From: Mactromeris polynyma
Lineage: Eukaryota > Mollusca > Bivalvia > Venerida > Mactridae
Assembly (NCBI GenBank): GCA_032209605.1
Contig: JASFXZ010000003.1
Span: 35,304,762 to 35,368,761 of the forward strand
DNA: 64,000 nt
Direction of reading: 5' to 3'
In this document: piece after piece, positions 1 through 12,000 of the stretch
Layout of the letters: each line of letters starts with the position of its first letter
How positions within the stretch are numbered: the first letter of the stretch is position 1
Notes under the pieces: model-generated
Database searches by the model: none
Told to the model about the DNA's origin: nothing
Seen by the model: only the letters and a program-made list of their open reading frames with translations
Made by a program: the position numbers and the translations under genes

Positions 1-1
1 G

Positions 2-75
2 CTCCCTTTATCCCTTCTATCGTATATGTACATGTTTATATACATGTAGTACTATATGGAAGGGAAAAGGAGAGA
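2..75. repeat. Foldback MITE-like fragment at window edge
   Basis: The segment starts with CTCCCTTTATCCCTT and ends with an imperfect reverse complement, AAGGGAAAAGGAGAG, around a TA-rich centre. It resembles the better preserved foldback copy at 1178-1246. The left end may lie outside the window. Confidence 0.4.
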
Positions 76-838
76 GAACTCTAGAAGGAATAAATGGAGA
101 GATAGTATGCCTCTTTGAATAGGTTGTCATGATTAGTTTAAAAATGTATGAATTGTATACCCTATAGTAAGCTTGTTCTGTAATGTATGACCACTTTTTA
201 TCAATTACGATTTTTTGATTGAATATTCGATAAATGATATAAATCAAAGCGCTGAAAGCACAGAAGTTGTTCGGTATTGAACACTGGTTTTGTATTCAAC
301 ACTTCCAGATTCACAGAGAGTACGAATCACTATTTCCATTGTTGAACCATTCAATTTAATTGCACAGTAAAGATTGCTACCAGTATTGAGTATGTTATGC
401 AGCTTATGCTCTGATGTTGAACTAGTTTGAACCGAATCTCTTACCTGTTATTCTTGCGCCTTTGCGTAATTACGGCGATGAGACTGTCGAAAAATTACCA
501 TAGAACTAGTTGTTCTACCGAACAACTAAAAACGATCCAACCTAGCTATACTATTCATACCCAACTTTCATAGCACCTCGCTTAGCCACAGTCCCAACGC
601 ATAACGGATTTTCTGTTTACAGTAAAATATTTATTAGATGTTCATCAATATGTATTGCACCCACTATTACCAAACTTTAGTTACGATACAAAATAAAGAA
701 ATTATCTTCACTGTTGACTAAACACAAGCTGTTTCAAATTTCAGACAATAATTTTGCATTATTGCATTTGATTACTTATAATGATGCGTTGCGAGTGTGA
801 CAGTATATTCTTGCTGTAGTTTATATTATGTGTTCCAG
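76..838. other. No gene seen; AT-rich intron or upstream sequence
   Basis: No open frame or splice-bounded exon is convincing here. The stretch precedes a splice acceptor (TGTTCCAG, ending 838) and is most simply intron of the coiled-coil gene that follows. Confidence 0.4.
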
Positions 839-3800
839 TCATGGCGACGTGGATCCACTAGATAAGTACTCTATAACAGTGTTGGATGATGATGGAAATG
901 AAGTTAAATATAGAGAGACTGTTCATCTGATGGGTGGAGATATTGTTGCTATGCGTAATCAGGTTAGGGAATTGGAGGGTCTTAACAGTCATCTTAGACA
1001 AGATCTAGCTAGTTATAGTAATACTAGTCGACTAATGGTGGACGATGCAGAGCTAAGTGGCCTCACGAAACCTGAAGTGTTCAGAAGATATGGTAAGATA
1101 AGAACATTCGTCAAAAGTCCCAAATGTTTACAACCGCAGGAGATTGTCACGAACTCTCTCTCTTTCTATATTGTAGAGTTATCTCCCTTTATCCCATTTT
1201 GTACATTGTATATACATACACTATATAATGAATAAAGGAAGATAACACGTGACCATATCATGTGTTTACAACATACTACAGTATAATAATAGTCTCATTC
1301 AACATCAGTTATTTTCCAAATCTTCTAAGTTGACAGCATATCTCATTTCAAATTCATCCGATTATAGTATCTTATTCTGGATTCTTCTGTTTAGCATCAT
1401 ACCGGATAATTAACTTATTCCAGAATCTACTATTTTGATTTAAACAACATATTTAATTTCTAAATCACATAACTTCAAAGACGGTTCAGCATAACGTTTT
1501 CTTCTTTTCGTCAGCCACAATAAAGAAGACGCTGGCGATACAGAAAGCAGAACTTAAAAATTACAAAGGAAAATTACAGGAAGGACAAAATGAACTCATT
1601 AAAGTAAGGCCAGTTCTCTTGAACTGATTTTGCTCTTTGTTTTTACTACGCTTATTTAAGTTAATGTATAAAGTCAAAATATTTCAAAGTGTAGTATACA
1701 ATTAAGTGAATGCCATCGAAATTGACGAATTCAACGAGTATACAGCAACACATCCTTATTTCATTTATTGCCTCCGAAAGCCTTCCAATGATCGTAATGA
1801 TGAAACTTGATTTTAAAAATTAATTCGAAAACAGTCTACATACAGCATGTAAAACTTTTGCACCACTTTTTAACATATGGTCAATAGCGTTTCAGATACC
1901 AGCAATATTTTCAAATGAAATTGCGACATGTCGCATAGCATCAATCACTTTTGACTTTAGATGTTCCAATCATATCTTCGCAGAAAAATGTAAGAGAGAA
2001 ATCAATTCTGGAACTCCAGAGAAGCTTTGTGAGCCAACAAATGATGTTAAAGACATTACAAGAAAGATTGATTAAGATGAGGAAACTAGAGGAAGCGTGT
2101 CAGAAACAGGAGAGTGTAATACAACAGATGGAAAAAGTATTAGAGAGACATCAAAGAGCCAAAAGTAGATCTCAAAAAGGTGGTTATGCAATTTCATTAT
2201 TTTGTAATGAATTCCATAATTTATGTGTTGGTAGGTCGTCTATTGATATAGTAGTCAGGGTGAGAGAAATAAACACCAAGAAATACAGGAAAGAATCATA
2301 TCCACTAACAGTGCATTCCCACAAATGCATGTATATCTATGTCTCTAGAGTGAAATAGGCGTTATGGCGTTTGACGAAATGTACAAGGAAACTATGAAAG
2401 GAAGCTTTGAAGTGTTGCCTGTTGTGCAGATTCTTTCCAACTGGTAAATTAATCTTATGCTTTGACAGTTCCGTGTCTCTTAGAAACCTCTATATAACTG
2501 TGATACAATGAGCATTGTATATTCTTTCACTTGTAGATCAAGAAGCAGAGGAAACACACGAAGTTTTACTCAAAGAAAACAAAAGATTGAAAGAACAAAT
2601 CGAAGAACTAAGAGTTTGTATATATGTACTCATTGCAACAATTTGTTCATAGAACGTGACACAAGCATTAACATAGCAGTTGTTATAATCCTATCTCATA
2701 AATTATGTTTTAAGTGTATTTACAAATCAGACGACCGGTAGTATACTCAGTGAAGTTTTTAATCACACAGTAAGTTACGTGTTATTTACTCACACATGTT
2801 AGTACATGTATTGTCGTGGTATTATTGTTATCATACTTATATTAGATCTATTACATGCCCTTACATTACATGCAGGTTACTGGAAATGTTTGACCAAGAG
2901 GAAAAATCTTACCACTCAGTGGATTTAAATTTATTCACCAATTCTGCGCCAAACATTGCCGGTCACCTAAAATCTTTCGATGTACAAAGTTTCTCCTACG
3001 AGTTAGACTGAGACAATGTTTCATAATTGAATCAACTTTACATGATTAAAATACATCTGTATTTTAGATTCAGTTCCAGAACAGTAGTTCAAGTAGTGGA
3101 GATGATCTAGAGAAAATGGAGCTGTATCAGAAGATTGAGAAAGCCCATGAAAGAATCGTTGCTCTCGAAAATCAGGTACACAAGTACTATGTTACTATGG
3201 TAACTGAATGTAAAGATAACGAATGTGATAGTATTTTGTGTGTTATGTGGGTCGAGGATAACAGAAGATGATGTGATAACTGCCAGGGGCGAAGCCAGAG
3301 CTGATAGAACGTGTACGCAAGTAATGTAGAGGTCTAGGGGCATGGTAACCCGAAAAAACACCCGTTTTCTAGAACGTTCGTGGTGCAATCTGGTGACATT
3401 TTCACAATAGAGTAAATTTTGAAGCGTTTTATATTCAGAAAATTGATATCTCAAGGTGCATATAAATGCTAAACTGTTAAGTATTGCATGCTTAGTTTAA
3501 AAAAAAACACCTAATTGTGATAGCCATGTGTACACAATGGCGTAATTTGCATACAGGTAGCTACGCGCCCGACTGTGTACATGCAACTTTCGTTTTCTCG
3601 ACAATTCTATGCTCAACAATTTGAACTTATTCAAATAAGTATGCCATTACTCATGCTTAATCATATCACTAAGCAATATCTTTTAGGTTTGATAACCATC
3701 ACCAGTGTTATCTACCTACAACTTCCCTGTACTTATTCAATTGGTTCAAATAGTTGATATACGGTGGTATAACTCATCAATACTGCCACTAACAAAATGT

Positions 3801-4083
3801 ATCATTTTATTTGCTTTATTGTCATAAGGTATTTATTTTATATTCTTGACACTTCCTCGACCACACACAATTCTGTTTCGTCTCATATATCCGTAATATC
3901 AGTCATATAAGTGTAATATTTTTCAACTTCCAGCTTGCAGAAGACTCCCGTGCCTGGGGCAAGGAGAGGGAAAGTATGATCAGAAAAATGAATGAAGCAG
4001 AACATGGATTTGGACGATCTAAAGGAATGGTGTTACATGATTTCACTATTTGTAAGTTCATCTTCTTCAACCAGACTGTTTAG
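839..4083 (+). CDS. Coiled-coil protein, CCDC33-like (C-terminal part, 6 exons)
   Basis: Six exons chain in a consistent phase: 839-1092, 1515-1603, 1984-2179, 2537-2613, 3068-3175 and 3934-4051 or to the stop at 4081-4083. All have AG acceptors and GT donors. The translation is charged and heptad-rich: exon 1 has VAMRNQVRELEGLNSHLRQD and ELSGLTKPEVFRRY; exon 3 has LEEACQKQESVIQQMEKVLE; exon 4 has LLKENKRLKEQIEELR. From memory this pattern resembles the C-terminal coiled coils of CCDC33, a C2-domain protein expressed in testis; no search was possible. The first exon is preceded by an acceptor, so the N-terminus, where a C2 domain would be expected, lies outside the window. An alternative is that the ATG at 828 is a true start. 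At the 3' end, reading through the last donor adds 10 residues before TAG; splicing to an acceptor near 4420 gives an immediate TAA. Identity is moderate; coding status is strong. Confidence 0.6.
1178..1246. repeat. 69-bp foldback MITE in intron
   Basis: GTTATCTCCCTTTAT at the left is matched by ATAAAGGAAGATAAC at the right, 14 of 15 bases paired, around a TA-rich loop. It lies in the first visible intron of the coiled-coil gene. GTTATCTCCCTT ends are common in mollusc foldback elements. Confidence 0.65.
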
Positions 4084-5757
4084 ATCATTAAGTTTGTTTG
4101 TATTGAAACTCAGTACATACGCAATTTTGGTGGATTGCTCAAATTATCAGCAAGTGCTTTAAAGCAGTATTAGTAAGTATATGGCTTGGAAATATTTCAT
4201 TTGACAGTCTGATATACAGAATTTAAGAGGAAACATTTTCTTGCCTAGATCAAATTTGATGGAATAGAATCAGAGTAACTTACAATCAGCGCAGTCTTGG
4301 CAGAGTATGTCAATATAATCAGTGTGGTTTTATCTTAACTGTATTGGTTCGGAAAACGTTCAGACAGTACAGGAGTTTTATTAAGTTGCTATATATCTAA
4401 GCCTGAATTGTACTTTCAGAAAGTGATAGTGTCCAAAGTCAACTTCAACATCATTCTCTGTACAAGACAACTCATTCAAGAGTGATCAGCATTCTGGTTT
4501 ATTGAGGACATAGCTTCTAGACAACCTGCAATCTGATCAAGCTAGTTAGTTTCTCACGAAGTCAATCATAATGTTCTACAGATTGATGATAGATTTCCAG
4601 TAGGCATGAACATTACAAGTTGATAAAGAAACTTTGAGGTTATTCATTTAGATTGTAAAAGGAATGACCTCTGTTAAATGCCATATTGTTATACAACTAC
4701 TACCTGAATCTTGCAAACACGTAGCAAGATATGTGTAGGCTCAATGTAGCCGACGTGTTTCATGCAGGACAACTACATGCAGTAAATTGGAAGTTTGATG
4801 CAAACATACATTAACTGCCCCTTTACCAAAGTTGAGTAAGATTAGTTTTGTGTCGACCTCTTGATATAAAACATACATGAACTGTTCAAATACAAAACCC
4901 TGTACTAGTGACCAAACATTCCTCTATCAGATGTTTATATTTTTTAACAGACATATTTTTCTAGCTTCATTTAATACCAAAAATATTAAAATCAGATGTC
5001 TACTTGACTAGTTATAGCAATTCAAATATTTGGAAGAAATTGCAAAAGTAAACTACAAAATGATGTTACATCAGAAACACTAAATAAATATTGTTTTTCA
5101 AATGGAAAAATCAAATTACATGCCATGTATTACCATTTTCATCTTATTCTATAAATCAATATTAAGCGACTAAAAGACACTTCCAAGAAAGTGATGTCAA
5201 CGTTTCATTGGGAAATACTTGGGGTGCATTTTATAAAAAAACCTAGGTACACTTTTCGCACTTCAGCCAATTTAAGTACGTTTTGTTTCATGAATTTAAA
5301 AAACAAGATTCAACAAATATTTAATTTAATCTTAAAGAATATGAAATATTAAAGATATTTACACTTCAAAATGTCTAAAACATATCGAGCAAACATGACT
5401 TATTCCTTCCAGAAAGTTTCACTCTCCTATCTTTATATACTATGAAACGCAGCCTTGATGTCCTAACCACTGCCACTAATACAGGTTTTGTCTTGGAAGC
5501 GTTCAATTCATACTTCAAGTAAAGCGTTTCAATATGCTGAATTTCAATAATTTTGTTGGAAAAAATAACCTTTTCAATCATTTGTAGAAATTTTGATTCC
5601 GTCTTATTTGCAATACATGTTGAAATATATTGTTTATGTTATGTTAGCGTTTGATTTTTACATAATGCTTGGCAGAGCAACTTCGAGGAAATGCTGATAA
5701 ACTGTTAGATATATAAATGACATGTTTAGCAACAGTGAATAGTCATCAATAATATAA
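4084..5757. other. No gene seen; 3' flank of the coiled-coil gene
   Basis: AT-rich sequence without convincing exons. An AATAAA hexamer at 5083-5088 could serve as a polyadenylation signal for the coiled-coil gene, but it is about 1 kb past the stop and such hexamers are frequent in AT-rich DNA. Confidence 0.4.
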
Positions 5758-5916
5758 AGTAAAATCTCTATAATGCGACCACCCTTGGGACCCTTGAAAT
5801 CTGGTCTCAATATTAAGGTTGAATAAAGAGCAAAACCGTGAAAATGGATTTTGAAAATGTGTTCTTAATTTGAGTTGGTCTTAATATTGAGGTGGTCTTT
5901 AAGTGGTTTGACTGTA
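5758..5916. repeat. Short MITE with CAGTCAAACC-type end
   Basis: The right end reads GGTTTGACTGTA, so on the minus strand the element starts TACAGTCAAACC. The left end, ATCTCTATAATGCGACCACC, is a diverged counterpart, and the inner halves (GGTCTCAATATTAAGG and GGTCTTAATATTGAGG) are similar. The copy at 59176-59350 has the same kind of terminus. Such ends are seen in pogo/Tigger-type MITEs; the assignment is tentative. Confidence 0.45.
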
Positions 5917-6117
5917 AATGCAATTTCTAAAAGAAATAAGTGAAATCTCCACGGAATGCACATAATTAATTAATATGTACTTATGTTTTAATCATGCACT
6001 TTGTCCATTTGTTTTGTAAATGTTCATCTTAAGACAAAGAACGCATTGCGATAGTTAATTTAGAAACTTGTTAGTCTCTACAAGGGTATAACAGAAGTGT
6101 TGTATTTGCAATATGAA

Positions 6118-7430
6118 ACTAGAGCTATCACTGAAGGTGATTAATACCCCCACAATACCGCTTTGTCAGACATATTTTTGATAAATTCAAAGATGGCCGC
6201 CAGTCAAGACAATGAAATTATCTATCACTATCTATCACTACAGGACCACGATCAGAATGTGCCGACAATATACACAACTAGGCTTGGTAGAAATAATTCA
6301 TGGAAAACCATGTTATGTGACATGACGGAACAAGTGGTGATTCCCATATAGCCCCCATTGCATATTTTAAAGTGGGGTTATAATAAGAATTGTGTACATT
6401 TTAATATTTCGGAGGTGATATGAATACCACAGTATGGGAGTCAGGTCAAAATCAATAAAATAGAAAAAATGAACAGTAATATATAGCACTTTGTCACAAA
6501 GAAATATAATGATACATTCGACTAGAGTATGAACTAGTAACACCAATATATTTGATTTTAACTCCCAAGATCTGAACATTTTGCATTCAAATTCGAACAA
6601 ATATAGCAACAAAGCGTATTAAATTGATACAATTTATATTCGCAATCAAGACATTTTGTTCCATTGTCCTTGACTGCAGTTTCACAGATTTAATCAAATA
6701 ATCAAACTACCTGGATATAACATTATATTATGCCTTATTTCAATGGATTTTAAAAGAAATCCCGTTATTTTCACTGAAAGGCGAGTCTTCAACAACAAAA
6801 AAAACAAACCATTTGCTAGTATCTGAATGTAATAAACCAAAAATGCTGCCAACAGAACAGTAAGAACTAATCAACAGTTCCTGTGAAATAAAAAACTGAA
6901 CTTGTATAGAATTGCTCACAAAAAGCTGGGCAAAATGGAACTAAATCAATGCAAAATATATCAAACAATATGCTAGAAATAACAGTTATTTTCACAGAAA
7001 GATAAGTCGTTTACAACTAAAAACAAACCATTTGCTAGTAAGTGAAAGTAAGAGAAACTATTTTTAGTAACAGTGACCTTGACCCCACCAGCCCCAATAT
7101 CGAACTTGACCTGTATCTTCTGATGTTACACCTGTGTACCAAAAATTTTTCAAATCTGTCTAGCCTTTCATGAGTTATCGTCCGGAAACCATGAAAACCA
7201 AGAGAAACTATTTTTAGTAACAGTGACCTTGACCTTGGCCCCACCAGCCCCAATATCGAACTTGACCTGTATCTTCTGATGTTACACCTGTGTACCAAAA
7301 ATTTTTCAAATCTGTCTAGCCTTTCATGAGTTATCGTCCGGAAACCATGAAAACCGACAGACCGACCGACAGACCGACCGACAAGCTCACTCCTATATAC
7401 CCCCTCAAACTTCGTTTGTGGGGGTATAAT
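6118..7430. repeat. Interspersed element bounded by TACCCCCAC / GTGGGGGTA
   Basis: It starts near ACTAGAGCTATCAC with AATACCCCCACAA and ends with TTTGTGGGGGTATAAT, giving inverted ends about 1.3 kb apart. Inside, a block of about 150 bp is duplicated in tandem (7051 and 7201; each begins AGAGAAACTATTTTTAGTAA) and contains GTGACCTTGACC and a GACAGACCGACC run. This layout is typical of abundant bivalve interspersed repeats. No protein is encoded. The element at 45598-46133 has the same plan with GCCCCCAAAG ends. Confidence 0.6.
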
Positions 7431-9026
7431 TAACTAAAATAACATCTACAGATGCTCAACAAACAACTGAATTTTTTACACGCATATAATTTTCAAAATA
7501 TTGATATACATAAACATAAACGTATGGACTTGCAGTATATTCAGCCTCAATGCCAACAGATATTGAATATTTCATCACTGAATCTTAATATCAAATACAA
7601 TGTACATAAATGTAAAACTGTACATATAATTTAAGTAATTCAATAAACAAGAAGAAAATTTAAACAAGAAATATCTTTAAAAGAAGATAAACGGCATAGC
7701 TAGAATGATGTCTTCTGGTATATTAAATGAAATCATGTTTTTTGCAACATGTTGAAAAATAAATCCTTACAAAAAATTAACTTGGATCTATATGTATTAT
7801 AATCAAGGACCTTTCAGAATCATTTTATATATGCTTAAACATATTAACTACTTCCGACAAATTTCGAACTGCTAACGAATGCACATCTTACTAAACCCAA
7901 TTTGGTGCCTCTTGGGTGAAAATATGATTGGTCAGATTTTAAAAAGCCCGCTTCCAGGACATTTGTATGGTAAAAAATGTAGGTCAAAATCTATGTTATA
8001 CAGCTACTACGAAAAATGCAGTTTTCAAACATGTCAATATTTATTGCATTTGAGTAGGCAATTTTGAAACGTATTTTTCATATGAAATACATGCTTCCTG
8101 TAATGATAGGTGGCATATATGTTGTGTTTGTAAGAAATAATGATCACGTACAGTTCTATTTGTAAATCCCTGTATTAGCCCAACAACTCTGAGGCTAAAA
8201 ACGTCACTATTTGTTTTTTAATGTACAGAGTATATAATAGGACGTACAAGGAACTGCAAAGATGTGTAACTAATTGATATGTTTTGCAGTAATAGTACTT
8301 GTTGGTAATCCAGGTATACTGATCAGGTCAAAAGTTCATACCAGTATCAGTTTTAACTTTAATACCCCCCATGTTCAAACAAAACAAGAAGGTATTTTAA
8401 ACCTTCTGAATTTTGCACCTGTGTAGTTGATATCCTCAGGAATCAAGAGAATGCAATTCAATTGTGCAGCTGATTCAAAAAACATTAGTGAATGTTATAT
8501 TTATGCAGGATTTTGTCAACAATAAATTACTTGACAAGTATTATTAACAATAATTCTTTAATATTTTGTAAATGCATGATACCCGTCAACAATCCACGCT
8601 ACAATACAGAACATAATACTATGATGCTTCAGCACTATAAGTTTGCATAAAAATAATGTTCCGACATGAACACTGTCAATCCAGAGTAAATCCCAAATCC
8701 AACAAGTCATTAAATATTTCACTGACAATAATTTGTCTTCATTTATAATCCTTTGACAATAGTTAACTATCATATGGATCAGGTTTTTTTTTACTGTTTC
8801 TATATTAACTTAAACAAAATATTGATATTGAAATATCTAGAGAATATATCTGAATTTTTTGTATCACTTTAAAACCAGAAAAACCATAATTGAAACAATT
8901 CAATCATTTCATGAATATGTTCATTTTAAGGCACGTCAGTCTAAGATAACATTTGATTCTACATGCCAGCTGATCACATTCAGTATTTTACACAAGAAAT
9001 ATGTCTACAACAGTTGGAATTTATCA
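7431..9026. other. No gene seen; 3' flank of POLD2
   Basis: AT-rich with short random open frames only. It lies between the coiled-coil gene and the convergent POLD2 gene. No clear minus-strand AATAAA was found just after the POLD2 stop. Confidence 0.4.
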
Positions 9027-12000
9027 TCATTTATCAACTTCTGGACTCTGTGTTTCCATTGGTTCTTCTATTTCTGATGAGAACATCACCGGTACAGCTT
9101 CCAGCGTTCGTAAGTTTACCATGGCAACCGTTCCAGTTTGACAGAATCTTGGCACAGTTAGTATTAACACACGCTGACCTGATGGACCTGTTGAGATATG
9201 AAAACACATCAATAAATTATTACACACAACAATATATCTTGGGCATTCTATTCATCAGCAACAAGTAGGCATGACAACAGTCTTTTTGTACTCAAAGATA
9301 CAGTAAAGTAGTCATAAGACTATTTTTTATGACAAATTTGGGGCCGAGATTGGACCCAAATCCACAAAGAAAAAAGTATATATTTTCCCCCAACTTAGAA
9401 AGAAAATTCCACTTCAGTAAAATGATTTAAAATGTTACCCTTATAAATACTCAAATTTTGTGATTCATGATGCAAATCCCTACCAAAAGGACTCGCAATA
9501 CAAAATGGCTTAACTAAAGCAGAGATTGTCAGAACTGTTTAGAAATGATAAACATATATCTTCCATTACTGAATACACGTATTAGTGAACACATGTTTGA
9601 GGCAAGAGCTTATGTAATGCGCTAATTCTGCAGGATCTCGCAAACAACTGTCACAAAGCCAACATTATATTTTCTTTTAAATAGGCAAAAGCATGACTAT
9701 CGAACTGTGTTAGTCGAGTCAAATCATATATTATTAATGTACCTTTATGTATCCGATGTTGGAACTTATCTTGATTGCCTGAGAAGAGTATATGTGGACA
9801 TTCTCTAAGTATAAATGGGTCCTCATCATAGTAAGGATAACATCCTGCAATTAAACAAAATTAACAAACATTTGAGCTTGACAAGCTACCATTAAATACA
9901 TGCAATTATAATACATTTAAACATTGATCAACATTGGCATCAGACTTTATCAAGCTAATTTATAGCCTCTTAAAATTCAAGTCATTTTAAATTCAGACAT
10001 AGATAAAAAATTAAATAACAAAAACACTTTGGTAGAAATTTGGTACCTGTGTTCAAACAACCACTTTTCTATAAATATTCCCAAATCGTAACTGATTACT
10101 AAGGTGAATATTGTTGACAGAGATATTACATTTAAGTTGTAACATTGAATGAACGCACTTGACATTTAATCTGTTGAATGAATGCACTAACTTACCTAGA
10201 GTGTCAGGGGCTGTGGGAGCTAAGTGCCCCCATTGTAAACTTTTATCTAATATTTCTAATCCATCTTTTAAATCACTGTATTTAAATATGTCATTAACTG
10301 GTTGACCAGAAGTCCCTACCAACCTGAAAGTAAACAAGTTTATATTCCATGTTCACAACCGGTGTACAAATACAGTCATGCTGACCTATTTGACTAAAGA
10401 AGCAACCACTGCAAACAAATGTTTTCAACATAATCCCAATATCTGGAATTCATAGGCAAAGATCTATTCCAATAATCAAGAAGCTAAAATATGTTCATAC
10501 ATTCCTAGGTTTATCAGAGGGCAAAGTTGCTCTAGGACTGAAGGTTGTAAGTTTGATGACTGGTTGAAACATTCCCAAGTCTTTATAAATGGTATTAGTA
10601 ACTCCCTTACCAACTCTCAGTATTATAATAGGGTAGTACTAGAAATGATTGACCCCAGGTCATCTGAATATGACTGGGCATTGTCTCATTAGGACTGTCA
10701 TTGATTCAAATGTTTGAATATCAATGACATTGATATATTGAAAGACAAATAACATTGGAATTCCTTTATTAACTCCCATTTTCCTGTATGTTTGTGTGTG
10801 TGCCCTACATAATCAAATGTTTAACTTGTATTTTTATAACAAGATACCATTTAAGTAATTAATTCATAATTTTAACTTTACAGTATTATATTATATTGCC
10901 AACGTTTGGAATGCACTATCCACTAGAGCACTGTTTAACAAGCATTTGTACCCATTTGGTTGTATTTTCAGGCGATAATATAGATATTTGTGAGTGTGAA
11001 TTCAAAATCAATTGACAGAAAAAAGTCCTAGGTCTCATGTCACTTATCTACCACACACAAACACAGTCCTAGGTCTCATGTCACTTATCTACCACACACA
11101 AACACAGTCCTAGGTCTCATGTCACTTATCTACCACACACAAACACAGTCCTAGGTCTCATGTCACTTATCTACCACACACAAACACAGTCCTAGGTCTC
11201 ATGTCACTTATCTACCACACACAAACACAGTCCTAGGTCTCATGTCACTTATCTACCACACACAAACACAGTCCTAGGTCTCATGTCACTTATCTACCAC
11301 ACACAAACACAGTCCTAGGTCTCATGTCACTTATCTACCACACACAAACAGTCTCCATCATATATAAAATTAAGGGGGAGACACAACACAAGAAGACAAC
11401 ACACTCATAGCACCATACCTTACACCATCAACAGTTCCATCATATGGATTGGTACCACATCTCAATGTAGGGTACCTAGCTGCTAGTGGAAACATACATT
11501 TGTGTAAGTTTTGTTGTGGCAATGTAAAGTTGCTCGGATCATACTCTCCAGGCATCAGAATCACTTCAGTACTACCCTGAAATGTTTTTATTTAAATATG
11601 TAATGCCGACATTTTGTACATTTAATGGGACGAAGTTAGGATCAGATTATAATAAATATTACCTTTATTACATCCACAAATGAAGCTAATTCTTTTTTAA
11701 TTTGTATTCAAAGATAATTACATTAAAAACATTTCTGAACAAATAAATACAATTTTCAACTAACATGGTAAACGCGAATTTAAATATTTTAATACTGCCG
11801 AATGTTTGGGTAATTATACTTGTATTCAAGGTAAGTCCACACTGATTGCATAGTGCATAGCTGAGTACATTTATGTTCATAAAAAAGTATGTATACAATA
11901 TGACAACTTACAGCTAGCTGGACAAGACAATCATCCAAGGATTTTATTGCATCTACACTTCCAGCTACAGTCTTCTTTGTTAAATACTTGGCCTAAAAGT

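Noticed and set aside
2796..3011. Open frame ending FSYELD as an extra exon of the coiled-coil gene
   Set aside because: From the acceptor at about 2875, the phase set by the previous exon gives an early TGA; the open frame needs a different phase and lacks coiled-coil character.
7035..7298. 87-residue minus-strand frame with an internal repeat
   Set aside because: Its repetition reflects the 150-bp tandem duplication inside a noncoding interspersed element.
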